The notes under the pieces: model-generated
Told to the model about the DNA's origin: nothing
Databases searched by the model: none
What the model saw: the letters and a program-made list of their open reading frames with translations, nothing else
Program-made: the position numbers and the translations under genes
Origin: CAVQZA01 sp963724805
Lineage (GTDB): Bacteria; Actinomycetota; Thermoleophilia; Gaiellales; Gaiellaceae
Length of the DNA: 64,000 bases
Reading direction: 5' to 3'
NCBI GenBank assembly: GCA_963724805.1
Contig: CAVRWA010000011.1
Location: 868,001-932,000, forward strand
Part shown: piece by piece, positions 30,330-37,792 of the stretch
How positions within the stretch are numbered: the stretch's first letter is position 1
How the letters are laid out: every line of letters begins with the position of its first letter

Positions 30330-32552
30330 ATGAGGACGGAGGCTCCGCTGGTAGCGAGCGGCGTCGCGCGACGGGCGGCGTGGATCCCGAGCGGGACGCT
30401 TGCGCTCTTCGGTTGCACGATCTTCGTGGGCTCGGCGCTCGTGTTCCTCGTCGAGCCGATGGTCGGGAAGATGCTCCTGCCGCTGTTCGGCGGGACCCCG
30501 GCCGTGTGGGCCGTCTCGCTCGTCTTCTTCCAGGCAGTCCTGCTTGCCGGCTACGCATTCGCGCACCTCTCGTTCCGCGTGCTGCCCGTCCGGCGGCAAT
30601 CGCTCGTCCAACTCGGCTTGCTGCTCGTCCCGCTCGCGTTGCTGCCGATCGTGGTGAGGCACGGTGATCTGGCCTCGAGCTCGAATCCGGCGCTCGGGCT
30701 GCTCGGCATGCTCGTCCTCATTGCCGGGCTTCCCCTGTTCGTGGTGTGTACCGCGAGCCCGGTTCTGCAGCGCTGGTTCTCCGAGAGCGGCGACGCCGCG
30801 TCGCGAGATCCGTATTTCCTCTACGCCGCGTCCAACGCAGGAAGCTTCCTGGCCCTGCTTGCGTATCCGACGCTGATCGAACCGCGGCTGACGCTCGCGC
30901 AGCAGTCGCAGACGTGGACGGTCGCCTATGCGGTCTTCGCGATCCTGACTGCGCTCTGTGCACTTCGGCTGCTTGCGGCACCGAGAGGCCTGGCAGTCGA
31001 GGTGACCCGTCTCTCGGCGGGCTCGCTCACCTGGCGCCGTCGCCTGCGCTGGATCGCGCTTGCAGCGCTGCCCACGAGCCTGATGCTGGGTACCACCAGC
31101 TACATCACGACGGACATCGGCTCGTTCCCGCTGCTGTGGGTTCTGCCGCTCGCCGTGTACCTCCTCAGCTTCGTCCTCGCGTTCGCGCGAAGGCAGGTCC
31201 TGTCGCTCTCGGTCGTCAGCCGGTCGATCGCCGTCTCGGCCTCGATCGTCGTCGCGTCGATCCTCGGTCTGGTGGTGCTCCCGATCTGGGCTCTGATCGG
31301 CGTCCACATCGTGAACCTCTTCCTCGTCTCCCTGCTCGTGCACCGGCGCCTCGCACTCGAGCGGCCGTCCGCCGAGCATCTGACCGAGTACTACCTTCTC
31401 CTCTCCGTGGGCGGCGTCTGCGGCGGCATTCTCACCGCGCTCGTCGCGCCGGTCGTCTTCACGACGATTCTCGAATACCCGTTCGCGATCGTCCTGGCGA
31501 TCGTGCTCCGACCGCACCTCACGCGGCCGGGTGCTCGCTACTTCAGCGGGAGACCGGAGCTCGTTCGCTCGCTGTCGATCGCCACAGTGATGGTCTTCGC
31601 AATGGTCGGCCTGAGTGCGGCGGGCTTGATGACACCGCTGCCGTTCGTCGCCATTGCCGCGGCCGGACTGCTCACGGCGCGTCCTCCCCGCGCGGCGCTC
31701 TTTCCGGCCTGTGTCGCCGTGCTCGTGCTGATCCCGATCTTCATCGGACAGCAGGCGCTGCACACTGAACGGACGTTCTTCGGCGTGCTACGCGTCGAGA
31801 GCATCGGCAGCGAGCACCGCTTCATCCACGGCACCACGCTCCACGGCATCGAGAACTTCGCTCCCGGACGGGTGGACGAGCCGCTCTCGTACTACTCACG
31901 CCGAGGCCCGATCGGACAGGTGTTCGGAGAGCTCGGCGACCGGATCGACTCCGTCGGGGCGGTCGGCCTCGGTGCGGGCACCATCGCGGCCTACGGCCGC
32001 CCCGGGAACCAGTTCACGTTCTACGAGATCGACCCCGCCGTCGCGAGGATCGCGTCGAACCCGCGCTACTTCACCTTCTTGCACGACTCGAAGGCTCGGG
32101 TTCGAATCGTGATCGGAGACGGCCGGCTCGAGATCGCAGCGGCACCGAACCGGGCGTATGACCTGATCGTGCTCGACGCCTTCAGCTCCGACTCGGTGCC
32201 GGTGCATCTGCTCACGCGCGAGGCCGTCGAGCTCTACCTCCTCAAGCTGCGCCCCAACGGTCTGCTCGCCTTCCACATCTCGAACAACTACCTCGACCTC
32301 GAGCCGGTGGTGGGAGGCATCGCTCGGGCACTCGGCTGCATCGCTCTTGCCCAGGATTACCGTCCCTCATCGGAGCAGGAGCGCAGGGGCGCGGACCGTG
32401 CGACCTGGGTCGTCGTCGGGCGCAACGGGAACGCGCTCGCGTCGCTGAGGAGCGACCCGCGCTGGACGCCGCTCGGCCAGACGTCCGGCCTACCTGTCTG
32501 GACGGATCAGTTCTCGAACATCCTCAGCGTCGCGAAGTGGCTCAACGCCTAG
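30330..32552 (+). CDS. Membrane protein fused to a spermidine synthase-like methyltransferase-fold domain
   Basis: The 740-residue protein has about 14 hydrophobic helices (residues 20-465). A cytoplasmic Rossmann-fold domain follows (about 500-735) with VGLGAGTIAAYG, FYEIDPAVARIA, VIGDGRLEI and YDLIVLDAFSSDSVPVHLLT. These match spermidine synthase-like proteins fused to a transporter-like membrane domain. The amine-binding residues of true spermidine synthases are not conserved, so the reaction is unknown. It begins 44 bases after the tRNA and ends at a strong hairpin terminator. Confidence 0.85.
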   Translation: MRTEAPLVASGVARRAAWIPSGTLALFGCTIFVGSALVFLVEPMVGKMLLPLFGGTPAVWAVSLVFFQAVLLAGYAFAHLSFRVLPVRRQSLVQLGLLLVPLALLPIVVRHGDLASSSNPALGLLGMLVLIAGLPLFVVCTASPVLQRWFSESGDAASRDPYFLYAASNAGSFLALLAYPTLIEPRLTLAQQSQTWTVAYAVFAILTALCALRLLAAPRGLAVEVTRLSAGSLTWRRRLRWIALAALPTSLMLGTTSYITTDIGSFPLLWVLPLAVYLLSFVLAFARRQVLSLSVVSRSIAVSASIVVASILGLVVLPIWALIGVHIVNLFLVSLLVHRRLALERPSAEHLTEYYLLLSVGGVCGGILTALVAPVVFTTILEYPFAIVLAIVLRPHLTRPGARYFSGRPELVRSLSIATVMVFAMVGLSAAGLMTPLPFVAIAAAGLLTARPPRAALFPACVAVLVLIPIFIGQQALHTERTFFGVLRVESIGSEHRFIHGTTLHGIENFAPGRVDEPLSYYSRRGPIGQVFGELGDRIDSVGAVGLGAGTIAAYGRPGNQFTFYEIDPAVARIASNPRYFTFLHDSKARVRIVIGDGRLEIAAAPNRAYDLIVLDAFSSDSVPVHLLTREAVELYLLKLRPNGLLAFHISNNYLDLEPVVGGIARALGCIALAQDYRPSSEQERRGADRATWVVVGRNGNALASLRSDPRWTPLGQTSGLPVWTDQFSNILSVAKWLNA

Positions 32553-32587
32553 GCAGAAACGCGTAGGTCGTCGAGCACGAGGCAACC

Positions 32588-32614
32588 TGCGGGGTCGCAC
32601 CGGGCGACCCCGCA
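32588..32614. terminator. Bidirectional hairpin terminator between convergent genes
   Basis: Perfect 11-bp arms TGCGGGGTCGC/GCGACCCCGCA with a 5-base loop lie between the stops at 32552 and 32639. There is no T-tract, as is usual for such GC-rich genomes. Confidence 0.65.
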
Positions 32615-32638
32615 AGCTGTCCAGAGGGGTTAGGCCCC

Positions 32639-32923
32639 CTAGGCGAGCGCCTTGACGAAGATCTCAACCGGCTCGGCCGGGAACGTCTCCGTCTTGACGA
32701 CCTCGAGGAGCCCGATCTTGGCGAGCACGCGGAACGCGGTCTCGTTGTCGGGATACTTCACGATCGCGACGAAGTCCCACGGACCCATGATCGCGAACAC
32801 GCTCTCGAGAACACCACCCTCCTCCTCGACGATATGGCGAATCTTGTCGAGGTACTCAGGTGCCTTCTCCAGGTGCTCTCGCCCCTCGGGCGTGAGCTGG
32901 ATCAAACCGAAATAGGTGAACAA
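32639..32923 (-). CDS. GYD-domain small protein
   Basis: A 94-residue protein of the GYD family (ferredoxin-like alpha-beta fold). It shows YFGLIQLTPEGREHLEKAPEYL, EEEGGVLESVFAIMGPWDFVAIVKYPDNETAFRV and a closing strand VKTETFPA. These proteins form small alpha-beta barrel dimers of unknown function. The start is TTG at 32923, supported by GGGAGG 6 bases before it on the minus strand. It is one of the few led genes here. Confidence 0.82.
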   Translation of the reverse strand: MFTYFGLIQLTPEGREHLEKAPEYLDKIRHIVEEEGGVLESVFAIMGPWDFVAIVKYPDNETAFRVLAKIGLLEVVKTETFPAEPVEIFVKALA

Positions 32924-33088
32924 ACTGCACCTCCCTTCGGCACTTGATCACCTTGCACATTCGAACCTCTCACGACGACTCGTCGGGCACATCGGCGGGC
33001 CTACCGATGGTGCTGCTCGAAACTACGTAGGCGCGAGAGAACGGGTTTCCGGCTGCCGGAACTATCCTCGGGACCTAGCCAGAAGTCG

Positions 33089-33427
33089 GTGTCTCGAGGG
33101 CGCGCACCGCGCCATCCTGTGTTGGTGTTCACGGTCGACCAGGCGTACCGGATCAACAGGAACCGTCAGCTACTGAGGCAGCCTGTCACTGCAGTCGTGG
33201 GTGGCGCACCCGCCTCGAGCGGGGACGAGGTCGAGGCACTCGAGGTCTACTGCGAATGCTCAGCCGAGCACTGTGCCGCGACGCTTCTCGTGCTCCGCCG
33301 CGACTACGAGCACCTCAAACCGGAGCATCGGCAGCTCCTGGTTGCCGTCGACCATGAGCTGGATTCACCGGTTCACGTGATGCTGCGAACGGATACCTAC
33401 GAGATCTTGAGTCCCCGGCGGCCCTAG
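33089..33427 (+). CDS. Small CXC-containing protein of unknown function
   Basis: A protein of up to 112 residues with the motif LEVYCECSAEHCAATLLVLRRDYEHLK. A CXCX5C cluster is followed by a Tyr-Glu helix, and then VAVDHELDSPVHVMLR. It looks like a small metal-binding or redox domain. GTG 33089 is the outermost start. GTG 33119 or 33125 (VFTVDQAYRINRNRQLL) is equally possible. A TATCCT box lies at 33063. It begins the block of stress-type genes. Confidence 0.6.
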   Translation: MSRGRAPRHPVLVFTVDQAYRINRNRQLLRQPVTAVVGGAPASSGDEVEALEVYCECSAEHCAATLLVLRRDYEHLKPEHRQLLVAVDHELDSPVHVMLRTDTYEILSPRRP

Positions 33428-33458
33428 CCGGACGCAGCGTCGCGAAGTGACCGAACTC

Positions 33459-33647
33459 CTAAGAGGACCGCGGCGCCGGGTCTGAGGGTCCGCCGGATCG
33501 GCGCCGGCGCATGGGCGTCCAGGCGTCGCGCTCACGACACATGGGACAGTGCTCCGGCGGTATCGGCCTCGCGACGCCGTAGCCGCAGACCGAGCAGACG
33601 AGGTCGCTCGGTTCGGTGCTCTCGGCAACGTACAACCGCTCTGTCAT
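33459..33647 (-). CDS. Small rubredoxin-like/zinc-ribbon protein
   Basis: A 62-residue protein from ATG 33647 (MTERLYVAESTEPSDLVCSV). Two CXXC knuckles, CSVCGYGVARPIPPEHCPMC, match the iron- or zinc-binding loops of rubredoxin-like domains. A basic tail (MRRRRSGG) follows. GAAGGAC lies upstream of the ATG. The frame is open to 33728, but the added N-terminus is low-complexity. It is probably an electron carrier or a regulatory zinc ribbon linked to the adjacent two-component system. Confidence 0.65.
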   Translation of the reverse strand: MTERLYVAESTEPSDLVCSVCGYGVARPIPPEHCPMCRERDAWTPMRRRRSGGPSDPAPRSS

Positions 33648-33788
33648 CGTCACGTCCTTCACCAGGAGAGTCGTCAGCTCCGACGGTGCCGGGTTTCCGC
33701 GTCCCCGTACATCGGGTCGATCCTCCATCTCGTCCCGCCAGTAGCCAGGGTGGAACGAGCGAGGTCGCGGTGCGACCGCTCCAGATCG

Positions 33789-34445
33789 CTAGGCCTGGAT
33801 CAGGCCACGGCGGATGGCGTAGCGCGTGAGCTCCACTCGGTCGCTCATGCCGAGCTTGTCGAGGATGTTCTGGCGGTGTCGTTCGACGGTCTTGATGCTG
33901 ATCACGAGCTCCTTCGCGATCTCCTTCGAGGTGTGGGCCTCGGCGATCAGCTTCAGGACCTGGAGCTCGCGCGGGGTGAGAACGTCGAACTCGGCGTCGT
34001 CGGGGCGGTCGCGCTCGACGAAGTCGCGCACGAGCGTCGCGATTGCGGACGGGTAGAGGAACGACTGGCCGCGCATCGTCCGGCGGCAAGCGTCGACGAT
34101 GTCGTGATCGGCGTCCGACTTGAGCACGTACCCGGAGGCGCCGGCGCGAAGCGATTCGAACAGGAACTGCTCGCTGTCGTACATCGACAGCATCAGCAGC
34201 TTCAGCTCGGGTTTGCGCTTGTGCAGCTCGGCGGCCGCCTGGATGCCGGTCAGCTTCGGCATGGCGACGTCGAGTATGGCGAGATGGACGTCCTCGGAGA
34301 GTGCCTTCCTGACGGCGTCTGCGCCGTCGTCGGCCTCGGCGACGACTTCGAGGTCCGGCTGCGCGTCGAGCACGGTCTTCAGTCCGGAGCGAACGATCGG
34401 GTGGTCGTCGGCGACGAGGATTCGAGTGACGAGCGGGATCGGCAT
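33789..34445 (-). CDS. NarL/FixJ-type response regulator
   Basis: A 218-residue DNA-binding regulator. The receiver domain has VADDH at the start, the phospho-acceptor Asp in LAILDVAMP (about residue 59) and the conserved Lys in GYVLKSD. The C-terminal LuxR helix-turn-helix reads LTPRELQVLKLIAEAHTSKEIAKELVISIKTVERHRQNI. Its ATG overlaps the last base of the kinase stop (TGATG), so kinase and regulator are co-translated. The regulated genes are probably the nearby stress genes, but no binding site could be recognised. Confidence 0.93.
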   Translation of the reverse strand: MPIPLVTRILVADDHPIVRSGLKTVLDAQPDLEVVAEADDGADAVRKALSEDVHLAILDVAMPKLTGIQAAAELHKRKPELKLLMLSMYDSEQFLFESLRAGASGYVLKSDADHDIVDACRRTMRGQSFLYPSAIATLVRDFVERDRPDDAEFDVLTPRELQVLKLIAEAHTSKEIAKELVISIKTVERHRQNILDKLGMSDRVELTRYAIRRGLIQA

Positions 34446-35416
34446 CAGGCCCTCTCGGCGGGAACCTCGAGCCTGACCTCGACGCCGCGCTGACGCCCGG
34501 GCTTGACGGCAAACGCGCCTCCGACGAGTACTGCACGTTCCCGCATGCCGCGGAGGCCCCCGCGCCCGTTCAGCGCCGCCGCCTCGGTCATCCCGCGACC
34601 GTTGTCGATCACCCGCAGGATCACGCTATCGGCCCCGGGCTCGAGCGCCAGCTCGACGCGGCTGGCCTTTGCGTGTCGGGCGATGTTCGTCAGGCTCTCC
34701 TGGGCGACTCGGTAGATCGCGAGCTCGGCGTCCTCGGAAAGGCCCGGAAGGTCGCCGGCGAAGCGGCGCTCGACGATGATCCCGCTCTGCTCGGCGAACG
34801 TGCGCGACAACTCCGTCAATGCGCTGACCAGGCCGAGGTGTTCGAGCAGTTCCGGCCGCAACTCTTGCGCGATCCTCCGCACCTCCTCCAGCGCGTGGCG
34901 AATCGCGTCCCTGGTTTCGTCGGCGCGCCGCCGACGACTGTCAGGATCTGCCTCGACGAGCGCGTCGAGCTGGAGCAGGACGCCGGTCAACAGCTGGCCG
35001 ACCTCGTCGTGGAGGCCGCGGGCGATCCGAAGACGCTCGGCTTCCTGCGCCGCCAGGGCACGGCGGCCGCTCTCGCGACGCTCCATCTCGAGCCTGTCGA
35101 GCATCTGGTTGAAGGCGCGGACGACTTCCACGACCTCGATGCCTCCCCGCTCGGGCAGGCGCTGCCCCGGCTGGAGCAGGTCGACTGTTCGCATCCGCTC
35201 GACGAGCCGTTGGACTGGAGCGAGCATCGGCCGCAGCAACAGCAGGTTGGCGGCCAGCATCGCCAGCAGCACGACGATGAGATCGAGCGACTCCACGACC
35301 GCGACCGAGCCGTCGATCCACTTCGGTGACAGCACGAGCACGAGCGTCCCGACGAGAAGCAGCCCCGCGTTGACCGAGAAGACGCGCCAGAGCAGCGGTA
35401 GCCGTGAGAAGCCCAT
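34445..35416 (-). CDS. Membrane sensor histidine kinase (HisKA_3/NarX-DesK type)
   Basis: A 323-residue kinase. Two membrane helices (about residues 10-28 and 42-62) are joined by a very short outside loop, then a HAMP-like linker. The dimerisation helix carries the phospho-histidine in RIARGLHDEVGQLL. The ATPase domain has ELAIYRVAQESLTNIARHAKA (N box), DNGRGM (G1) and GRGGLRGMRERA (G2). The lack of an outside sensing domain suggests it senses within the membrane or redox state. It is the partner of the overlapping response regulator. Confidence 0.92.
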   Translation of the reverse strand: MGFSRLPLLWRVFSVNAGLLLVGTLVLVLSPKWIDGSVAVVESLDLIVVLLAMLAANLLLLRPMLAPVQRLVERMRTVDLLQPGQRLPERGGIEVVEVVRAFNQMLDRLEMERRESGRRALAAQEAERLRIARGLHDEVGQLLTGVLLQLDALVEADPDSRRRRADETRDAIRHALEEVRRIAQELRPELLEHLGLVSALTELSRTFAEQSGIIVERRFAGDLPGLSEDAELAIYRVAQESLTNIARHAKASRVELALEPGADSVILRVIDNGRGMTEAAALNGRGGLRGMRERAVLVGGAFAVKPGRQRGVEVRLEVPAERA

Positions 35417-35440
35417 CGCGCAGGATAGCCGGGACCAGTT

Positions 35441-35896
35441 CTAGTGCCGTGCAGCCGCTTCGACCACGGCCAGCCGTCGCCCGCCGCGCTTGCGTGTCGC
35501 CGGAGGGGCGATCACCACCGGCACGACAGTTGCGGCCTCGAGCTCCCGCGCGAGCCCGCAGCGCAGCTGGCGGCCGCGCGCGCCGCGGGCGCGCGAGCCG
35601 AGGACGATCACGTCCGCTCCTTCCTCGGCCGCGGCTTGCGCAAGCCCGTCGACCCGGTTCCCCCACACGACACGCGCCTCGGCGTCGCCGACCTCGCGCG
35701 CGATCGCCTCCAGCGTCCGCTCGATGGCGCCCCGCCCGGGCTCCTCGGTCCCGTCGTGCTCAACCTCGCGCGTTGCAGCGGTGACGTGCACGAGCACGAG
35801 TCGGAGCCCGAGCCGCGCGGCAAGGGCAGCCGCGAGCTGAGTCGCGGCACGGGCTTCGGCCATGTCGCTCACTCCGCAGACGATCGTCCCGTGCAT
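35441..35896 (-). CDS. Universal stress protein (UspA family), single domain
   Basis: A 151-residue protein from ATG 35896 (MHGTIVCGVSDMAEARAA). The frame reaches 35974 but the extra residues have no Usp character. The fold features LGLRLVLVHV, a central helix, and VIVLGSRARGARGRQLRCGLARELEAATVVPVVIAPP, which partly matches the ATP-binding G-2X-G-9X-G pattern. It lies 24 bases upstream of the histidine kinase on the same strand, so kinase, regulator and Usp form one transcript. Confidence 0.8.
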   Translation of the reverse strand: MHGTIVCGVSDMAEARAATQLAAALAARLGLRLVLVHVTAATREVEHDGTEEPGRGAIERTLEAIAREVGDAEARVVWGNRVDGLAQAAAEEGADVIVLGSRARGARGRQLRCGLARELEAATVVPVVIAPPATRKRGGRRLAVVEAAARH

Positions 35897-36117
35897 GCAG
35901 CCCCGAGTGTCGCCGCGGACGCTCGTGGGCGCGATGGGTGCGAGACCCCATTCCGTCGAGGTGTGGCCCCTCATCCCGGGTAGCGGCAGCGACTCCGTTT
36001 CTGACCGCCTCGAAGATGGGCTCGCGACCCGATGGTGGCCGCAGCGAGCGACCGGCAGCCTGCGCCGAGAACGTGCAGCTCCGCGCCCCTCACAGGCCCA
36101 GCGATGAAGGAGGACCG

Positions 36118-36603
36118 ATGAAGGAGACCATGATCACCCCGGGTGGCCTCGAGCGACTGACGAAAGAGCTCGATCGTCTGAGGACGACCGGCAGGCAGGA
36201 AGTCACGGAGCGCCTGCGTCAGGCGATCGCGACCGACGCGGACCCCACCGCGAACACCGACTACCTGGCTGCGCGAGAGGAGCAGGCGCTGCTCGAGTCG
36301 AGGATCGCCCGGCTCGAACAGCGGCTTGCCGCAGCACAAGTCGCCGAGCCGGATGCCGGCAACGGGGCCATCGACCTCGGCGAACGTGTTCGCCTTCGCG
36401 ACCTCGACACCGGCGCCCGGCTCGAATACGAGGTAGTCGGCTCGCTCGAGGCGGATCCCGCAGCCGGCCGCATCTCGGCGGAGTCCCCGCTCGGCCGGGC
36501 GCTCATCGGCCGCCGCAAGGGCGAGGTCACGCTCGTCGAGGCGCCGCAGGGACAGCTCCGCTTCAAGATCCTCGCCATCGAGCTTCCTGCGGCGGCCGCT
36601 TGA
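36118..36603 (+). CDS. GreA/GreB-family transcript cleavage factor homolog with altered tip
   Basis: A 161-residue protein with the Gre layout: N-terminal coiled coil (about residues 10-75) and a C-terminal FKBP-like domain ending GEVTLVEAPQGQLRFKILAI. Gre factors enter the RNA polymerase channel and use acidic residues at the coiled-coil tip to trigger RNA cleavage. The tip here reads DADPTANTDYLAARE where GreA has GDLxENAEYHAAKE. The first acid is kept but the second is alanine, so activity may be weakened or inhibitory. A strong GAAGGAGG precedes the ATG. It opens the plus-strand stress cluster. Confidence 0.88.
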   Translation: MKETMITPGGLERLTKELDRLRTTGRQEVTERLRQAIATDADPTANTDYLAAREEQALLESRIARLEQRLAAAQVAEPDAGNGAIDLGERVRLRDLDTGARLEYEVVGSLEADPAAGRISAESPLGRALIGRRKGEVTLVEAPQGQLRFKILAIELPAAAA

Positions 36604-36967
36604 GATGGTGTCTAGCACCCATGGACGGCGTGGCCGCCCACGGGCACGCTCCGGGTGTGCCGTCGCCGCTCTTTGCGCCGCAGGGAAGAGCACGGGCATG
36701 GGGACGCCCGCAGACGCACGTCGCACGTTGAGGTGCCTGCTGGGGCGCGCCCGCCTCGGCAGGCACCGACGGCGACTCGTGCGCGAACGTGCCGACGATG
36801 TGCACCGATTGTCTCGCCATCGGTGATCTCCCCGATGTCGGCGTCGCGGCGTCCTGCGACCATTTTGGTGAAGGAGGCACGAGATGGGCGGAGCGGTGCA
36901 GCGATTGCAGTGCCTGCTCGAGCCCACGCGGCCAGGGTCCTCGAAAGCTGAAACGGGAGGATGAACG
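36604..36967. other. 364-bp spacer without a convincing gene
   Basis: Between the Gre-like gene and the tandem Usp gene, GC at third positions falls in every frame. The only coupled candidate is a Cys-rich 60-codon frame (36789-36971, listed separately). A weak hairpin (ACGGGCAC...GTGTGCCGT) at about 36637-36660 may end the Gre transcript. GGGAGG at 36955-36960 serves the next gene. Confidence 0.5.
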
Positions 36968-36971
36968 ATGA
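36789..36971 (+). CDS. Possible 60-residue Cys-rich peptide
   Basis: The frame MPTMCTDCLAIGD...ERCSDCSACSSP...KREDER has seven cysteines in CXXC-like groups. Its stop overlaps the next gene's ATG (ATGA), as coupled genes do. Against it, there is no ribosome-binding site and third-position GC is well below its neighbours. It could be a small metal-binding peptide or chance. Confidence 0.25.
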   Translation: MPTMCTDCLAIGDLPDVGVAASCDHFGEGGTRWAERCSDCSACSSPRGQGPRKLKREDER

Positions 36972-37792
36972 CTCCTACCGAGCGTTTCGCCGACGACGAG
37001 CCGACGCCCATGACCGAGTCCGTCTTCAGCCGTGTCGTCGTCGGGGTCGACGGCACCGAGCCGGGCTTCGAGGGGTGCCGTCAGGCCGCCCGGCTCGCGG
37101 ATCCGTCTGCATCGATCGAGGTCGTCACCGTCGTTCATGTCGCCGAGGCAGCCCGGGCGGGCTTCGAGGCGGCTCGCATTGCCGATGAGCTCGCACTCGA
37201 GGCAGAGGTGACGCTCGACGAGGCCGTATGCATCCTCGGCGAGCGTGCCCAGAGACGATCCGTCGACGGGTACGTCATGCCGTCGCTTCTCGGTGAGATC
37301 GCGCGTGTCGATGGAACGTTGGTCGCGGTCGGCTCGCACGGCCATCGGAGAGCGACGGAGATACTGATCGGAGGAGTCGCCGGTGAACTGCTTCACGTCG
37401 CGCCGTGCTCCGTGCTGGTCGCGCGGCCGGCGAGTGACTCGGAAGGATTTCCCCGCTCGATCGTCGTCGGGATAGACGGCTCTGCGCCCGCCGACGCCGC
37501 GCTGGCGGCCGCGCAACAGCTCGCCAGGCGGCTCGACGTGCCTCTTCGCGTGGTCACGGCACTCCGGGGCAAGGACGTCGACCTCGCGCATGTCCACCTT
37601 CGCACCCCGTTTGCCGAGTCCGTCGACGCGCATCCAGTCGAGGCGCTCGTCACCGCGTCCCTGACCACCGACCTCGTCGTGGTCGGCAGCCGGGGCCTTC
37701 ACGGCCTCGCAGCGCTCGGCAGCGTCTCCGAACGGGTCGCCCATCAGGCGAAGTGCTCGGTGCTCGTCGTGCGTTCCCGCCGAACCCCGTGA
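36968..37792 (+). CDS. Tandem universal stress protein (two Usp domains)
   Basis: A 274-residue protein with two Usp domains (about residues 20-150 and 160-272). Both end in the ATP-binding type motif: VGSHGHRRATEILIGGVAGELLHVAPCSVLVAR, and VGSRGLHGLAALGSVSERVAHQAKCSVLVVR. Each begins with a V(V/I)VG(V/I)DG strand. Tandem Usp proteins bind ATP and slow growth in mycobacteria. The ATG is preceded by GGGAGGATGA. The stop overlaps the ATPase start (GTGA), so the two are co-translated. Confidence 0.92.
   Translation: MTPTERFADDEPTPMTESVFSRVVVGVDGTEPGFEGCRQAARLADPSASIEVVTVVHVAEAARAGFEAARIADELALEAEVTLDEAVCILGERAQRRSVDGYVMPSLLGEIARVDGTLVAVGSHGHRRATEILIGGVAGELLHVAPCSVLVARPASDSEGFPRSIVVGIDGSAPADAALAAAQQLARRLDVPLRVVTALRGKDVDLAHVHLRTPFAESVDAHPVEALVTASLTTDLVVVGSRGLHGLAALGSVSERVAHQAKCSVLVVRSRRTP

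Noticed and set aside
30231..31763. A 510-codon minus-strand frame rich in Arg, Asp and Glu
   Set aside because: It is a shadow of the membrane-spermidine synthase gene and even overlaps the tRNA.
32916..33176. An 86-codon plus-strand frame
   Set aside because: It overlaps the promoter side of the GYD gene, has no ribosome-binding site, and its composition is not protein-like. The frame at 33089 is better.
35897..36967. DosR-type binding boxes in the stress cluster
   Set aside because: I looked for sequences like TTSGGGACTWWAGTCCCSAA in the spacers and found none convincing, so co-regulation rests on gene content only.
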